Below, in pieces: positions 56,448 to 64,000 of a stretch of DNA of 64,000 bases. Position 1 is the stretch's first letter; each line of letters begins with the position of its first letter. The notes under the pieces are model-generated. The model saw nothing but the letters and a program-made list of their open reading frames with translations. It had not been told where the DNA came from and ran no database searches. The position numbers and the translations under genes were made by a program. The DNA lies in the NCBI GenBank assembly GCA_030684355.1, contig JAUXTN010000211.1, positions 25,751-89,750 on the forward strand, given 5' to 3'. This DNA is from Pseudomonadota bacterium (GTDB lineage: Bacteria > Myxococcota_A > UBA796 > SXON01).

Positions 56448-57226
56448 AACGCGGTGCCTGTCGGGTCCATCAGCTCGACCCGCGTGGGGAGGGCGAGCGT
56501 GGCGGCCCGGGCAACGTCGTCGTGGAGGCGGGCGGCGATGTCACTGATGGCGATGGCGGCGCGCACCGAGGCGCCGCGGCGGAAGCGCGGGTCCGTCCGG
56601 GTGGCGCGGGTGAGCGCCACGGCCTGCGCGACCACCGCGAGGCTCGGCGCGCACCGGGCGTCCTGGACGACGATCGCGATCTCCTCGGCCTCGGACTGGT
56701 AGTCGAGCCGCACGAGCTCGAAGCGATCGAGCAGGGCCTCCGACAAGGCGGCGGTGGCGACGAACTCCGCGGGGTTCTGCGTCGCGATGACGGTAAAGCC
56801 GGCGGAGGCGGTCACCTCGCCGAGCTGCGGCACCACGACACGCCCCTCGTCCATCGCGGGGAGGAGCACGTTCTGGACGCCCTCCGGCATGCGGTTCAGC
56901 TCGTTCACGAAGAGCACCGCGCCCTCGCGCATCGCGCGCACGAGCGGGCCGGCCAGGAAGTGCTCCGGGCGGTAGCCGGACGCGAGCACGGCGGGGGGAT
57001 CGAAGGTCCCGACGAGGCGCGCCTCGGTGTAGCGGCCGTCTCCGTCCACCCGTACGAAGCCGCGGCCCAGCGTGCGACAGATCGCGGCGGCGAGCGCCGT
57101 CTTCCCTACGCCGACCGGCCCCTCGAGCAGCACGTGCCGCCCCGCTTCGAGGCAGGCGTGGAGCGACTCGGTCTCGGACTGGCGGCCGATGATCGGGGGC
57201 AGGACGGGCACGCGGTGGTCTAGCAC
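56393..57226 (-). CDS. AAA+ ATPase (MoxR/ChlI-like), 0-frame product
   Basis: 277 residues. Walker A GPVGVGKT (about 36-43), Walker B AVLFVNELNR, sensor-1 TVIATQNPAEF and an Arg in SEALLDRFELVRLDY match MoxR/chelatase-type AAA+ proteins, which act with VWA partners to remodel or insert metal into targets. Starts at GTG 57226 with no clear SD; the GTG at 57211 is an alternative. Ends LKKKLAATRPT and then TAG, seven residues after the A9 run. Without shift it gives a ChlI-like small subunit; with -1 shift a ChlD-like medium subunit. Three Lys codons are all AAA although G-ending codons dominate here, so the run looks selected. Confidence 0.88.
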   Translation of the reverse strand: MLDHRVPVLPPIIGRQSETESLHACLEAGRHVLLEGPVGVGKTALAAAICRTLGRGFVRVDGDGRYTEARLVGTFDPPAVLASGYRPEHFLAGPLVRAMREGAVLFVNELNRMPEGVQNVLLPAMDEGRVVVPQLGEVTASAGFTVIATQNPAEFVATAALSEALLDRFELVRLDYQSEAEEIAIVVQDARCAPSLAVVAQAVALTRATRTDPRFRRGASVRAAIAISDIAARLHDDVARAATLALPTRVELMDPTGTALGEVLADLKKKLAATRPT

Positions 57227-57263
57227 AAAAGCGCGAACGCCGCGCCCCAGGGGAGGCGCGGCG
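57224..57263 (-). terminator. Candidate terminator after the Bax-inhibitor-1 gene
   Basis: On the minus strand CGCCGCGCC (57255-57263) pairs with GGCGCGGCG (57238-57246) around an 8-base loop; TTCGCGCTTTTGTG follows. The U-tract is short and starts some bases after the stem, so efficiency is uncertain. The AAA+ start codon lies at its end. Confidence 0.5.
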
Positions 57264-57286
57264 CGTGCGTACGGAGCCCGGCGGGA

Positions 57287-58000
57287 CTACCGGCGGGTGA
57301 GCCGCATCAGCAGCGACAGGATGTTCCAGAACAGCACGAGCAGCCCGAGCGAGATCGTGTAGGCGCCCTCGACGTGCATGTCCGTGTTGTACTCGTGGAT
57401 GACCTTGTTGAGCTGGTACACGAGGCCGGCCGCGGAGATCAGCACGAACACCGAGGACACCACGATGCCGAGCGTGCCGCCGATGAAGCCGGGGAACGCG
57501 AAGCTCACGGCCATGAGGATCAACATCGGGATGGTCACCGCGGAGAGCCCCGCGCCGATGAGCGAGAAGTCCTTCCGGTCGGTCCAGACGTAGGCGGCCA
57601 TGCCGAGGCCGGTGAAGCCGGTGAGCCCCATCGCGAGCCCGATGAGCGTGAACGGGTTCCCGAGGACGGCGGCGGAGGTGATCGCGGCCATCAGCAGGAG
57701 GAAGCCGAGCGCGATGCCTTGCGCGGCGGTGCCGAGCACGAAGCCGATCGCCTTCTGGCCGCCGAACACCATCGGCTGCGCGACGAAGTTGGTGACGGCC
57801 CACATGCCGAGGATGACGATCATCGGGAGGTAGCCGCTCAACATGCTCGGCATCAGCGCGAGCCCGAACGCCGTGCCGACGCCGGTGACGCTCGCGATGC
57901 CGAGGCCGACGACGGTGAGGCCGAGGGTCTTCCGGAGGTAGGCGGTGCGGTCGGCCTCGGAGGCGCGGGCGACCGGGATGCTCATGGAGGGGAAGGCCAT
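57287..58000 (-). CDS. Bax inhibitor-1 (BI-1/YccA) family membrane protein
   Basis: 237 residues with seven hydrophobic segments. The family pattern is seen in ADRTAYLRKTLGLTVVGLGIASVTGVG at the N-terminus, ending in a charged, conserved region VYQLNKVIHEYNTDMHVEGAYTISLGLLVLFWNILSLL. Bacterial members are pH-sensitive calcium-leak-type channels or FtsH modulators; which applies is unknown. The ATG at 58000 has AAGGAG seven bases upstream. An apparent terminator separates it from the AAA+ gene. Confidence 0.9.
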   Translation of the reverse strand: MAFPSMSIPVARASEADRTAYLRKTLGLTVVGLGIASVTGVGTAFGLALMPSMLSGYLPMIVILGMWAVTNFVAQPMVFGGQKAIGFVLGTAAQGIALGFLLLMAAITSAAVLGNPFTLIGLAMGLTGFTGLGMAAYVWTDRKDFSLIGAGLSAVTIPMLILMAVSFAFPGFIGGTLGIVVSSVFVLISAAGLVYQLNKVIHEYNTDMHVEGAYTISLGLLVLFWNILSLLMRLTRR

Positions 58001-58159
58001 GGATGGCTCCTTGGAGTTCGAAGGTCGTACCGTAGCCACGCGGGCGTGCCGGTAAAGGAGAAACGACGAGATCGGACGCAAATCTCGCGGACGGGTAGGC
58101 TGCGACCGGGGTTCGTCGCCGCTCGCCCGGCCCCGCTCGCCCCGCCCCCGGATGCCCCG

Positions 58160-59785
58160 TCAGACGCTGATCGCGCCTTCCCGGAACGACGACGCGCCGA
58201 TCTTGACGTTGACCAGCGCGGGCTTGCCGCTGTCCAGCGCGCGCTGGATCGCCGGGTGGATGTCCTCGGGGAGCTCGACGAACTCGCCGTGGCCGCCCAG
58301 GGCCTCGACCATGAGGTCGTAGCGGGTGAAGTCGAGCTTCGTGGCGGGGGCGCGCGACTCTCCGAAGAGCTGGGTCTGGCCGCGGCGGATCTGGGTCCAC
58401 GCGGCGTCGTTCCCCATGACGCCCACGATGGGGATGCCCTGGCGCGCGGCGGCCTCGAACTCCATGCCGTTGAGGCCGAACGAGCCGTCCCCGTAGATGA
58501 TGATCGCGGGGTCCGCCGGGCGCGCGAGCTTGGCGGCGATGGCGAAGCTGGGGCCGACGCCGAGGGTGCCGAGCGGGCCGGGATCCATCCAGTGGCCGGG
58601 GCGCCACACGTCCACCACCTTGGCGGCGGTGCCGACGATGTCCCCGCCGTCACAGACCACCGTGGTGGTCTCGGTGATGGACCGCGCCAGCTCCTTCGAG
58701 AAGCGGAGCGGGTTGATCGGCACGGCGTCGCTGTGGAGCTCGGCCTGCATCTTGGCGACCCGGGCGTCCTCCAGCGCGCGCACCTGCGACAGCCACCCCG
58801 TGCCCGACCGCCGCCCGGCCTGGGCGAGCTGCTGCATCACGAGCCCGGTGTCGCCGACGATGCCGACCTGGGCGCCGCGGTTGTGCCCGATGACGTCGGG
58901 ATCGAGATCGACCTGGATGACCTTCGTGGCGGGGTTGATGTCCTGCCCGTAGCCGAGCCGGAAGTCCCACGGGGTGCCGAAGATCACGATGGCGTCGGCG
59001 TTCTGGAGGGCCTTGCCGCGGCAGAGCCGGAAGAACCGGGGATCGTCGGGGCGGACCGCGCCGCGCGCGCCGCCGTTGAGGAACACCGGGAGGTCGTAGG
59101 CGGACAGGAACTCCTGGATGGCGGCCCGGTACGGGCTGAACCACCACTGCGTGCCCACCACGGCGACCGGGCGCTCGGCCCGCGCGAGCACGTCCGCGGC
59201 GGCCTGGATGCCCGCCGGATCGCCGCCGGCGACGTGGCGGGTCCGGTAGTCGGTGGGGATCGCGAGGCCGTCGGTGTCTTCCATGTTCATCAAGACGTCG
59301 AGCGGCATCTCGAGGAACACCGGGCCCGGAACGCCGGTGGTGGCCTTCCGGAAGGCGGTCGCGAGGAAGTCGGGGATCCGCCTCGTCTCCGGGACGGTGA
59401 CGCTCCACTTCGTGATGCTGCGCATCAGCGTGACGTGGTCCATCTCCTGGAGGCTGCCCATCCCGGAGAAGAAGCGGGGGCCCTGCCCGCCGATGAGGAT
59501 CATCGGGATGCCGCCGCGCATGGCGTTGGCGGCGGCGGTCACGGCGTCGGTCAGGCCGGGGCCGGCGGTGACGAGCGCGACGCCGGGCTGCCCCGTGGCG
59601 CGCGCCCATCCTTCGGCGCAGTGGCCGGCGGCCTGCTCGTGCCGGAGGTCGACCACGCGAATCCCTTCGTCCAAGCAGCCATCGTAGATGTGCTGGATGT
59701 GCCCCCCGCAGAGGGTGAAGACATGGGAGACGCCCTCACGGGCGAAGGCCTGGGCGACGAGGGTTCCACCGTGGACGTGCGGCAA
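58160..59785 (-). CDS. ThDP-dependent acetolactate-synthase/HACL-like enzyme
   Basis: 541 residues with all three domains of the acetolactate-synthase family. The catalytic Glu is in VVDLRHEQAAGHCAEGWAR; the ThDP/Mg motif is GDGSFGLNGMEFEAAARQGIPIVGVMGND. The N-terminus (GGTLVAQAFAREGVSHVFTLCGGHIQHIYDG) is closer to oxalyl-/2-hydroxyacyl-CoA lyases (HACL) than to IlvB, and no small regulatory subunit gene is near, so a C-C lyase acting on 2-hydroxyacyl-CoA is as likely as acetolactate synthesis. TTG start at 59785 with GGAG five bases upstream. Divergent from the GMC operon with two shared palindromes between. Confidence 0.82.
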   Translation of the reverse strand: MPHVHGGTLVAQAFAREGVSHVFTLCGGHIQHIYDGCLDEGIRVVDLRHEQAAGHCAEGWARATGQPGVALVTAGPGLTDAVTAAANAMRGGIPMILIGGQGPRFFSGMGSLQEMDHVTLMRSITKWSVTVPETRRIPDFLATAFRKATTGVPGPVFLEMPLDVLMNMEDTDGLAIPTDYRTRHVAGGDPAGIQAAADVLARAERPVAVVGTQWWFSPYRAAIQEFLSAYDLPVFLNGGARGAVRPDDPRFFRLCRGKALQNADAIVIFGTPWDFRLGYGQDINPATKVIQVDLDPDVIGHNRGAQVGIVGDTGLVMQQLAQAGRRSGTGWLSQVRALEDARVAKMQAELHSDAVPINPLRFSKELARSITETTTVVCDGGDIVGTAAKVVDVWRPGHWMDPGPLGTLGVGPSFAIAAKLARPADPAIIIYGDGSFGLNGMEFEAAARQGIPIVGVMGNDAAWTQIRRGQTQLFGESRAPATKLDFTRYDLMVEALGGHGEFVELPEDIHPAIQRALDSGKPALVNVKIGASSFREGAISV

Positions 59786-59835
59786 GAGCGCTCCGGATTC
59801 GCGGGCTGCTAACCCGGTCTTCCGTCGCGCGCCGC

Positions 59836-59857
59836 GGTGCGTAATCGGTTTCGCACC
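59836..59857. promoter_or_regulatory. Operator-like palindrome, copy 1
   Basis: GGTGCG, ten bases, then CGCACC. The inner right arm is GTTT. It shares 17 of 22 positions with copy 2, whose centre is 56 bases to the right. Lies 51 bases from the TTG start of the ThDP enzyme. Confidence 0.65.
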
Positions 59858-59891
59858 CGTCCGAATAGACCGCTTCCAACCACGGTGGCGA

Positions 59892-59913
59892 GGTGCGAAA
59901 AAAGTTTCGCACT
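59892..59913. promoter_or_regulatory. Operator-like palindrome, copy 2
   Basis: The core is a perfect inverted repeat GTGCGAAA-AAAG-TTTCGCAC (59893-59912). With copy 1 it defines a consensus GGTGCG-N10-CGCAC. It lies 52 bases before the Tat-protein ATG. The divergent genes and equal distances suggest one regulator controls both directions. Confidence 0.7.
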
Positions 59914-59964
59914 TGCTTATCGACCCTCTGGTCGGTTTGAGGTTCCGCGGCTATCGTCTGGCCA

Positions 59965-60468
59965 ATGTTGTTCTCCCGCCGCAACCTGCTCCTCTCCGGC
60001 ACCGCCGCCGCGGGCCTCACCGCAGTCGGGGTCCCGGTCTCGGTCCTGCCCGACGCCGCGCCGGGCTTCCAGCTCCTCTCGGGCGGCGAGATCGAGCTGG
60101 TGACCGCGATCGGGGAGGCTTTCTTCCCCGAGGGGAACGTGTTCGGCGTCTCCGCGGCCGACGTGGACCTCCCCGCCCTGGTCGACGCCCTGATGGCCGA
60201 GGAGCTCGATCCCATCGTGCAACCCGTCTTCCGCTACCTCCTTCGCGTGGTCGACGCCGGCACGCTTGCCTCCCGTGGGGCCGGCTTCGCGGCCCTCTCC
60301 CTGGCGGACCGTCGCGCCGTCCTGGAGAACTGGTCGGACAACGCCATCTTCCCGCGCCGGCTCGCGTACGACGCCCTGAAGAGCGTCCTCGGCATGGCGT
60401 TCTTCAACGCGGCGGCGGTGACGGACCACGTCGGCTGGTCCCCGACCTGCCACGGGGCGGCGTCGTGA
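59965..60468 (+). CDS. Tat-exported small subunit (gluconate 2-dehydrogenase subunit-3-like) of a GMC oxidoreductase
   Basis: 167 residues. The N-terminus has a twin-arginine signal (SRRNLLLSGTAAAGL). The rest resembles the gluconate-2-dehydrogenase subunit 3 family (LLSGGEIELVTAIGEAFFPEGN) that accompanies periplasmic GMC dehydrogenases and carries them through Tat. The following gene starts in its stop (GTGA), as expected for an obligate partner. A His/Cys motif (SPTCHG) near the C-terminus is unexplained. Confidence 0.8.
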   Translation: MLFSRRNLLLSGTAAAGLTAVGVPVSVLPDAAPGFQLLSGGEIELVTAIGEAFFPEGNVFGVSAADVDLPALVDALMAEELDPIVQPVFRYLLRVVDAGTLASRGAGFAALSLADRRAVLENWSDNAIFPRRLAYDALKSVLGMAFFNAAAVTDHVGWSPTCHGAAS

Positions 60469-61958
60469 GGGGCGGGTTCTTCGGCTTCGAGGGCTACCCC
60501 GCCCACATGGAGCTCGAGGCGGACGTTTGCGTCATCGGATCGGGCGCCGGCGGCAGCGCGACCGCCGCGGCACTCGCCGAGCGCGGCCTGCGCGTCATCG
60601 TGCTGGAGGAGGGGCGGCGCTGGGCCCCGGAGCAGTTCCAGGGGCGCGCACCCTGGGCGTTCAAGCACCTCTACGCGGGGCGGGGCACACGGGCGACCCG
60701 CGGCAACGCCATCATCCCGCTGCCGGGCGGTCGGGGCGTCGGCGGCAGCACGCTCATCAACAGCGCGATCTGCTTCCGCACGCCCGCGCCGGTCCTGGCG
60801 GAGTGGCGGGGCACCTTCGGCTGCCACCACCTGACCGACGAGTGGATGGGCGGCTGCTTCGACCGCATCTGGCGCACCATCGGCGTGACGGTGAACCCGC
60901 CCGAGGTCCAGCGGAACAACAACCACATCTTCCGGCAGGGTGCCGAGGCGCTGGGGCTCGACGGCGCGTGGATGGCCCGCTCGGCGCCGGGGTGCCAGGG
61001 CTGCGGCACGTGCCAGCAGGGGTGCTCCACCGGCGGCAAGCTCTCGGTCGACCGTACGTTCCTCGCCGAGGCGGTGCTGACGGGCCTCGTCGCGGTGCAC
61101 GCGGACTGCCGGGTCGTCGGCGTGGAGACCCAGGGGGATCGCGTCCTGGCGGTCACCGGGCGCACGGTGCGCCCCCAGGACTACGCGGACGAGGGCACGT
61201 TCCGCGTGCGCGCCCGCGCGTTCGTGTCCAGCGCCGGCCCGGTCGGCTCGCCGCGCTTCCTGATGGCGAACGGTCTCTCCGACGGCCCGGTGGGCCAGAA
61301 CCTGCACGTCCACCCGACCGCGGGGGTCGCCGCCCGGTTCGACCAGGAGATCGTCGCCTGGCAGGGCGTGACGCAGGGCTACTACGTCGACTGCTGGCGG
61401 GACGGCTACCTCCTCCAGACCTTCTCGATGCCGCCGGACCAGTACTTCCTGTCGTTCCCGTTGGTGGGGGACGAGATGCTCGCGTTCATGCGGGACCTCC
61501 GGCACTACGCCTCGGCGGGCGTGGTGGTGCACGACGAGGACTCCGTCGGCGCCGTCACCGAGAGCTCCCTGGTCTACGACCTCGGCGACCTCGACCGGAC
61601 GCGGATCCTGGCGGGGCTCCGCGCGTCGGCCCGGGTGTTCTTCGCGGCGGGGGCCAAGGAGGTCGTGCCGGGCGCCCACGGCGTCGGGATCATCCGCTCC
61701 GTGGAGGAGATCGAGACGGTCCTGCACGACAACATCCCCGCCCACGACATCGCGCTCTACGCCAGCCACCCGATGGGCACGTGCCGGATGGGGAACGATC
61801 CGGCGCGGTCGGTGGTGGATCCCGACGGCCGGGTGTGGGGGTGGCAGAACCTCCACGTGGCGGACGCGAGCGTGTTCCCCACGTCGCTCGGCGTGAACCC
61901 GCAGGTGACCGTGATGGCGCTCGGCCTGACGATCGGGCGGGAGGTTCAGCTGGCGTAG
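60465..61958 (+). CDS. GMC-family FAD oxidoreductase with Cys cluster
   Basis: 497 residues. ADP-binding fold VCVIGSGAGGSATAAALAERG, GMC signature GGRGVGGSTLINSAICFRTP, and at the C-terminus HPMGTCRMG and LHVADASVFPTSLGVNPQVTVMALG with the active-site His and Asn. A Cys cluster PGCQGCGTCQQGCSTGGK (about 173-190) is like that of FAD-glucose dehydrogenase-type enzymes that carry a 3Fe-4S cluster. It has no signal of its own, so it is presumably carried through Tat by the preceding subunit. No cytochrome c subunit follows; the electron acceptor and the alcohol or sterol substrate are unknown. Confidence 0.88.
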   Translation: MRGGFFGFEGYPAHMELEADVCVIGSGAGGSATAAALAERGLRVIVLEEGRRWAPEQFQGRAPWAFKHLYAGRGTRATRGNAIIPLPGGRGVGGSTLINSAICFRTPAPVLAEWRGTFGCHHLTDEWMGGCFDRIWRTIGVTVNPPEVQRNNNHIFRQGAEALGLDGAWMARSAPGCQGCGTCQQGCSTGGKLSVDRTFLAEAVLTGLVAVHADCRVVGVETQGDRVLAVTGRTVRPQDYADEGTFRVRARAFVSSAGPVGSPRFLMANGLSDGPVGQNLHVHPTAGVAARFDQEIVAWQGVTQGYYVDCWRDGYLLQTFSMPPDQYFLSFPLVGDEMLAFMRDLRHYASAGVVVHDEDSVGAVTESSLVYDLGDLDRTRILAGLRASARVFFAAGAKEVVPGAHGVGIIRSVEEIETVLHDNIPAHDIALYASHPMGTCRMGNDPARSVVDPDGRVWGWQNLHVADASVFPTSLGVNPQVTVMALGLTIGREVQLA

Positions 61959-61990
61959 CGACGCAGGTGGCGGGAACCGTCGTTGCGACC

Positions 61991-62019
61991 TTGCTCCAAC
62001 ACGGGCGCGACGCTACTTT
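61991..62019 (+). promoter_or_regulatory. Candidate promoter for cysC
   Basis: TTGCTC (61991-61996) and TACTTT (62014-62019) are 17 bases apart, with transcription predicted near 62026. Each box matches consensus in only three to four positions. Confidence 0.3.
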
Positions 62020-62043
62020 CCGGCCCCTTCGAGGAGCCCCCAA

Positions 62044-62652
62044 ATGCAGAAGAGCACCAACATCACCTGGCACGGCGCCATCGTGGATCCCAGCGAGCGT
62101 CAGGCTGTCGTCGGCCAGAAGGGCGCCGTGGTGTGGCTCACGGGGCTCTCGGCCTCGGGCAAGAGCACGATCGCGCGTCGCGCCGAGCAGCTCCTCCTGG
62201 AGCGCGGCGCCATGGTCTACGTGCTCGACGGCGACAACATCCGGTTCGGCCTCAACAAGGACCTCGGCTTCTCCCCCGAGGACCGCACCGAGAACATCCG
62301 CCGCATCGGCGAAGTCGCGAAGCTCTTCGCGGACGCCTGCGTCGTGACGCTCACCGCCTTCATCTCGCCCTACCGGGCCGACCGCGACAAGGTGCGCGCG
62401 CTCATGCCGGAAGGCACGTTCATCGAGTGCTACGTCGAGGCCTCCGTGGCGACGTGCGAGGCCCGCGATCCCAAGGGCCTCTACAAGAAGGCGCGCGCCG
62501 GCCAGATCCCGGAGTTCACCGGCATCTCGGCCCCCTACGAGGAGCCCGTGGCCTCCGAGATCGTGCTCCCCACCGCCGACCAGACGGTCGACGAGAGCGC
62601 CCTCGCGCTGATCGCGTTCCTGCAGGAGAAGGGCTTCATCAAGGCGCTCTGA
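62044..62652 (+). CDS. cysC: Adenylylsulfate kinase
   Basis: 202 residues, usual length. Phosphorylates APS to PAPS using ATP. The P-loop is WLTGLSASGKSTIARR; VLDGDNIRFGLNKDLGFSPEDRTENIRR and FISPYRADRDKVR are hallmark APS-binding stretches. GAGGAG lies a few bases upstream of the ATG. No cysND sulfate-adenylyltransferase genes are nearby, so PAPS may serve sulfation or assimilation elsewhere. Confidence 0.96.
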   Translation: MQKSTNITWHGAIVDPSERQAVVGQKGAVVWLTGLSASGKSTIARRAEQLLLERGAMVYVLDGDNIRFGLNKDLGFSPEDRTENIRRIGEVAKLFADACVVTLTAFISPYRADRDKVRALMPEGTFIECYVEASVATCEARDPKGLYKKARAGQIPEFTGISAPYEEPVASEIVLPTADQTVDESALALIAFLQEKGFIKAL

Positions 62653-62695
62653 GGTCTCCGTCCTCGAGCCGCGGCGCCCGCAGGCCGTGAGGCGC

Positions 62696-63328
62696 TCAGC
62701 GCGCCCCCTCCACGTCGCGAGGGAGGCGCGCGCAGAGCGCCGCGAGCGCCTCGGATCGGCGCGGGAAGGCCGTCGTGCCCTCCCGCCCGACGAGCAGCAC
62801 GGTGGTCTCGATGGCACCGATCACGTTGGCGAACACGAGGTCGCTGCCGGTGCGCACGAGCTGCGCGCGGGCGATGGCCTCGAGCGCGTCCGGGGTGAGG
62901 CCGGGCGCGCCCGCCTTGAAGCTCACCAGGAAGATGTCGGGCGCCCAGGTGCGCACGTGGTCGACGATCTTGGGCCCTGGGTGCAGCCGGAGGACCAGCT
63001 CGGGGGCGCCGCTCGGGATCTTCGTCGCGACGGCATCGGCCTCGTAGTCGCCGACGGCCGCGGAGTGCACGAGCACCCCGCGCGGGTGCGCGGTGATCCA
63101 GCGCTCCATGCGCGCCATCAGGTCACGCGTGCTCGTGAACTCCTCCGTGGAGAGGGTCGTGGGCGCGCGCAGGCACGCCTCCGCGCTGCCGAGCAGGTGG
63201 ACCGCGTGCGACGCGCCGAGGCGCGCAGCGAGGTCGACACCGGTGCGGCCGGTCGCGTGGGCGGAGAGGTACCGGATCGCGTCAACGGGGTTCCGCGTGG
63301 CGCCGGCGGTGAGGAGGAGGGGAGTCAC
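62696..63328 (-). CDS. Stand-alone CoaB-like (phosphopantothenoylcysteine synthetase) protein
   Basis: 210 residues, matching only the C-terminal half of bifunctional CoaBC. LLLTAGATRNPVDAIRYLSAHATGRTG is the nucleotide-binding N-terminus, VLVHSAAVGDYEADAVATKIPSG carries the conserved AAVxDY...KI, and FLVSFKAGAPG and LVFANVIGA are also typical. No CoaC decarboxylase is beside it. It may be the second step of CoA assembly or a paralogue acting on another substrate. Confidence 0.8.
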   Translation of the reverse strand: MTPLLLTAGATRNPVDAIRYLSAHATGRTGVDLAARLGASHAVHLLGSAEACLRAPTTLSTEEFTSTRDLMARMERWITAHPRGVLVHSAAVGDYEADAVATKIPSGAPELVLRLHPGPKIVDHVRTWAPDIFLVSFKAGAPGLTPDALEAIARAQLVRTGSDLVFANVIGAIETTVLLVGREGTTAFPRRSEALAALCARLPRDVEGAR

Positions 63329-63426
63329 CGGCGTCTCCTATCGCATCAGAACCCGCCATTCCGGCGGTGGTGCTGTCCTGATCGCGCCCGGGCCTGTTAG
63401 CGGAGTGCCCTGGTAGCGGACTGCGG

Positions 63427-64000
63427 ATGCGTCGGGTCATCGGTGAGAGCGTTGTGGTGGGTGTCGTGGCCGCGGCCCTCGCTCTCGCGTGGTTCGGGTT
63501 CCCCGCGCAGGACACCGTGTGCGGCGCGGACGGGGCGCTGCTCTCCTGGCGCCTCGCCCACCTCCAGGCGGCGTGGGACTCCCGCGCGGCGCTCGGCTTG
63601 GACGGCGATGTCTCCGTGCCCCTCGCGGGCTGGCCGTGGTCGGCGGTGGCGATGGTGCTGGCGGCGGGGCTCGGCGTCGCCGCGGCGTGGAAGGGTACGC
63701 TCGCCATCGCGTTCGGCGCGGGTGCGGCGGCCCTCTGGGGGTTCTCGCGGGCGGCGGGCGCGAGCCTGCTCGCGGCGGGGTTGGCGACGCTCGTCGGGGT
63801 CCTCCCCGCGGCGGCCGCGCGGTCCGTCGCCAGCGGTGGCGTGGACCTCCTGGTGGTGCCGTTCGTCGTTGCCGCGCTGGTGCTCCTGCCTCGCCGCGAG
63901 CCCGTGGCCCGGCTCGTCGGGGCCCTCGCGGTCGTCGCCTGCGGCGCCTGCGACGCCCGTACCGGCGCCGTCCTGGGGCTCGCCGCCGCGGCGGCCGGGG
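63427..64000 (+). CDS. Polytopic membrane protein, 3' end outside window
   Basis: ATG at 63427 opens a frame that runs to the right edge (191 residues visible). It starts MRRVIGESVVVGVVAAALALAW and has five or six hydrophobic segments, with a possible periplasmic loop after the first (residues 25-60, one Cys, Trp-rich). The Ala/Gly/Val-rich helices and small loops resemble glycosyltransferase-type or other multipass membrane proteins, but no motif allows a family call. Confidence 0.6.
   Translation, partial: MRRVIGESVVVGVVAAALALAWFGFPAQDTVCGADGALLSWRLAHLQAAWDSRAALGLDGDVSVPLAGWPWSAVAMVLAAGLGVAAAWKGTLAIAFGAGAAALWGFSRAAGASLLAAGLATLVGVLPAAAARSVASGGVDLLVVPFVVAALVLLPRREPVARLVGALAVVACGACDARTGAVLGLAAAAAG

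Overview
The window is about 72% G+C by eye, densely coded on both strands, with many 4-base ATGA/GTGA overlaps between successive genes. Several traits point to a Gram-negative, complex-lifestyle bacterium, most likely a member of Myxococcota (the old Deltaproteobacteria): Cys-rich lipoproteins with an NCGxCGxxC motif and Asp/Thr-rich linkers, a membrane Ser/Thr kinase next to an FHA protein, a receiver–J-domain fusion, an OmpA-like protein and a very large alpha-2-macroglobulin. This is inference from gene content; no rRNA or tRNA lies in the window.

Layout. 1–6.4 kb: envelope quality control and shape (SppA, a PpiD-like foldase, MreB) and an alpha/beta-hydrolase that lacks its nucleophile serine. 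6.4–13.2 kb: thioredoxin, a REC/J-domain protein, an acyl-CoA dehydrogenase translationally coupled to two small lipoproteins, and DNA polymerase I. 13.3–19.4 kb: a single 2037-residue alpha-2-macroglobulin lipoprotein with an intact CNEQ thioester motif. 19.4–28.1 kb: a signalling and envelope block: ECF sigma factor, repeat-containing anti-sigma-like protein, exported protein, TPR protein, FHA regulator, Ser/Thr kinase, OmpA-like protein and LysM–FecR protein. 28.1–33.5 kb: HIT protein facing a minus-strand operon of HD nucleotidase, acyltransferase and fused alpha/beta branched-chain 2-oxoacid dehydrogenase, then SixA and a helical-repeat protein. 33.5–45.8 kb: mixed genes, including hemB, hemD, a globin/NsrR-like pair, an AsmA-like protein, a NamZ-like muramidase, and a convergent pair from families best known in animals (UPF0462/C4orf33 and Suppressor-of-fused).

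46–53.2 kb: a tight heme operon hemE-hemN-hemY-hemA-hemC-hemL, with nearly every junction overlapping, running straight into a histidine kinase and an OmpR-type response regulator. With hemB and hemD nearby, the window holds the C5-pathway genes from glutamyl-tRNA to protoporphyrin; no ferrochelatase or glutamyl-tRNA synthetase is seen.

55.5–64 kb: an AAA+ ATPase and a VWA protein that appear to be one recoded gene (an A9 run and an SD-like element at the junction; no usual start codon for the second frame), a Bax-inhibitor-1 protein, a ThDP enzyme divergent from a Tat-dependent GMC oxidoreductase operon with two copies of a 22-bp palindrome between them, APS kinase, a CoaB-like protein and a partial membrane protein.

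The strongest candidates for something new are the recoded AAA+/VWA gene (an arrangement resembling the frameshifted chlD genes), the duplicated palindrome controlling the ThDP/GMC divergon, and the adjacent C4orf33-like and SUFU-like genes.
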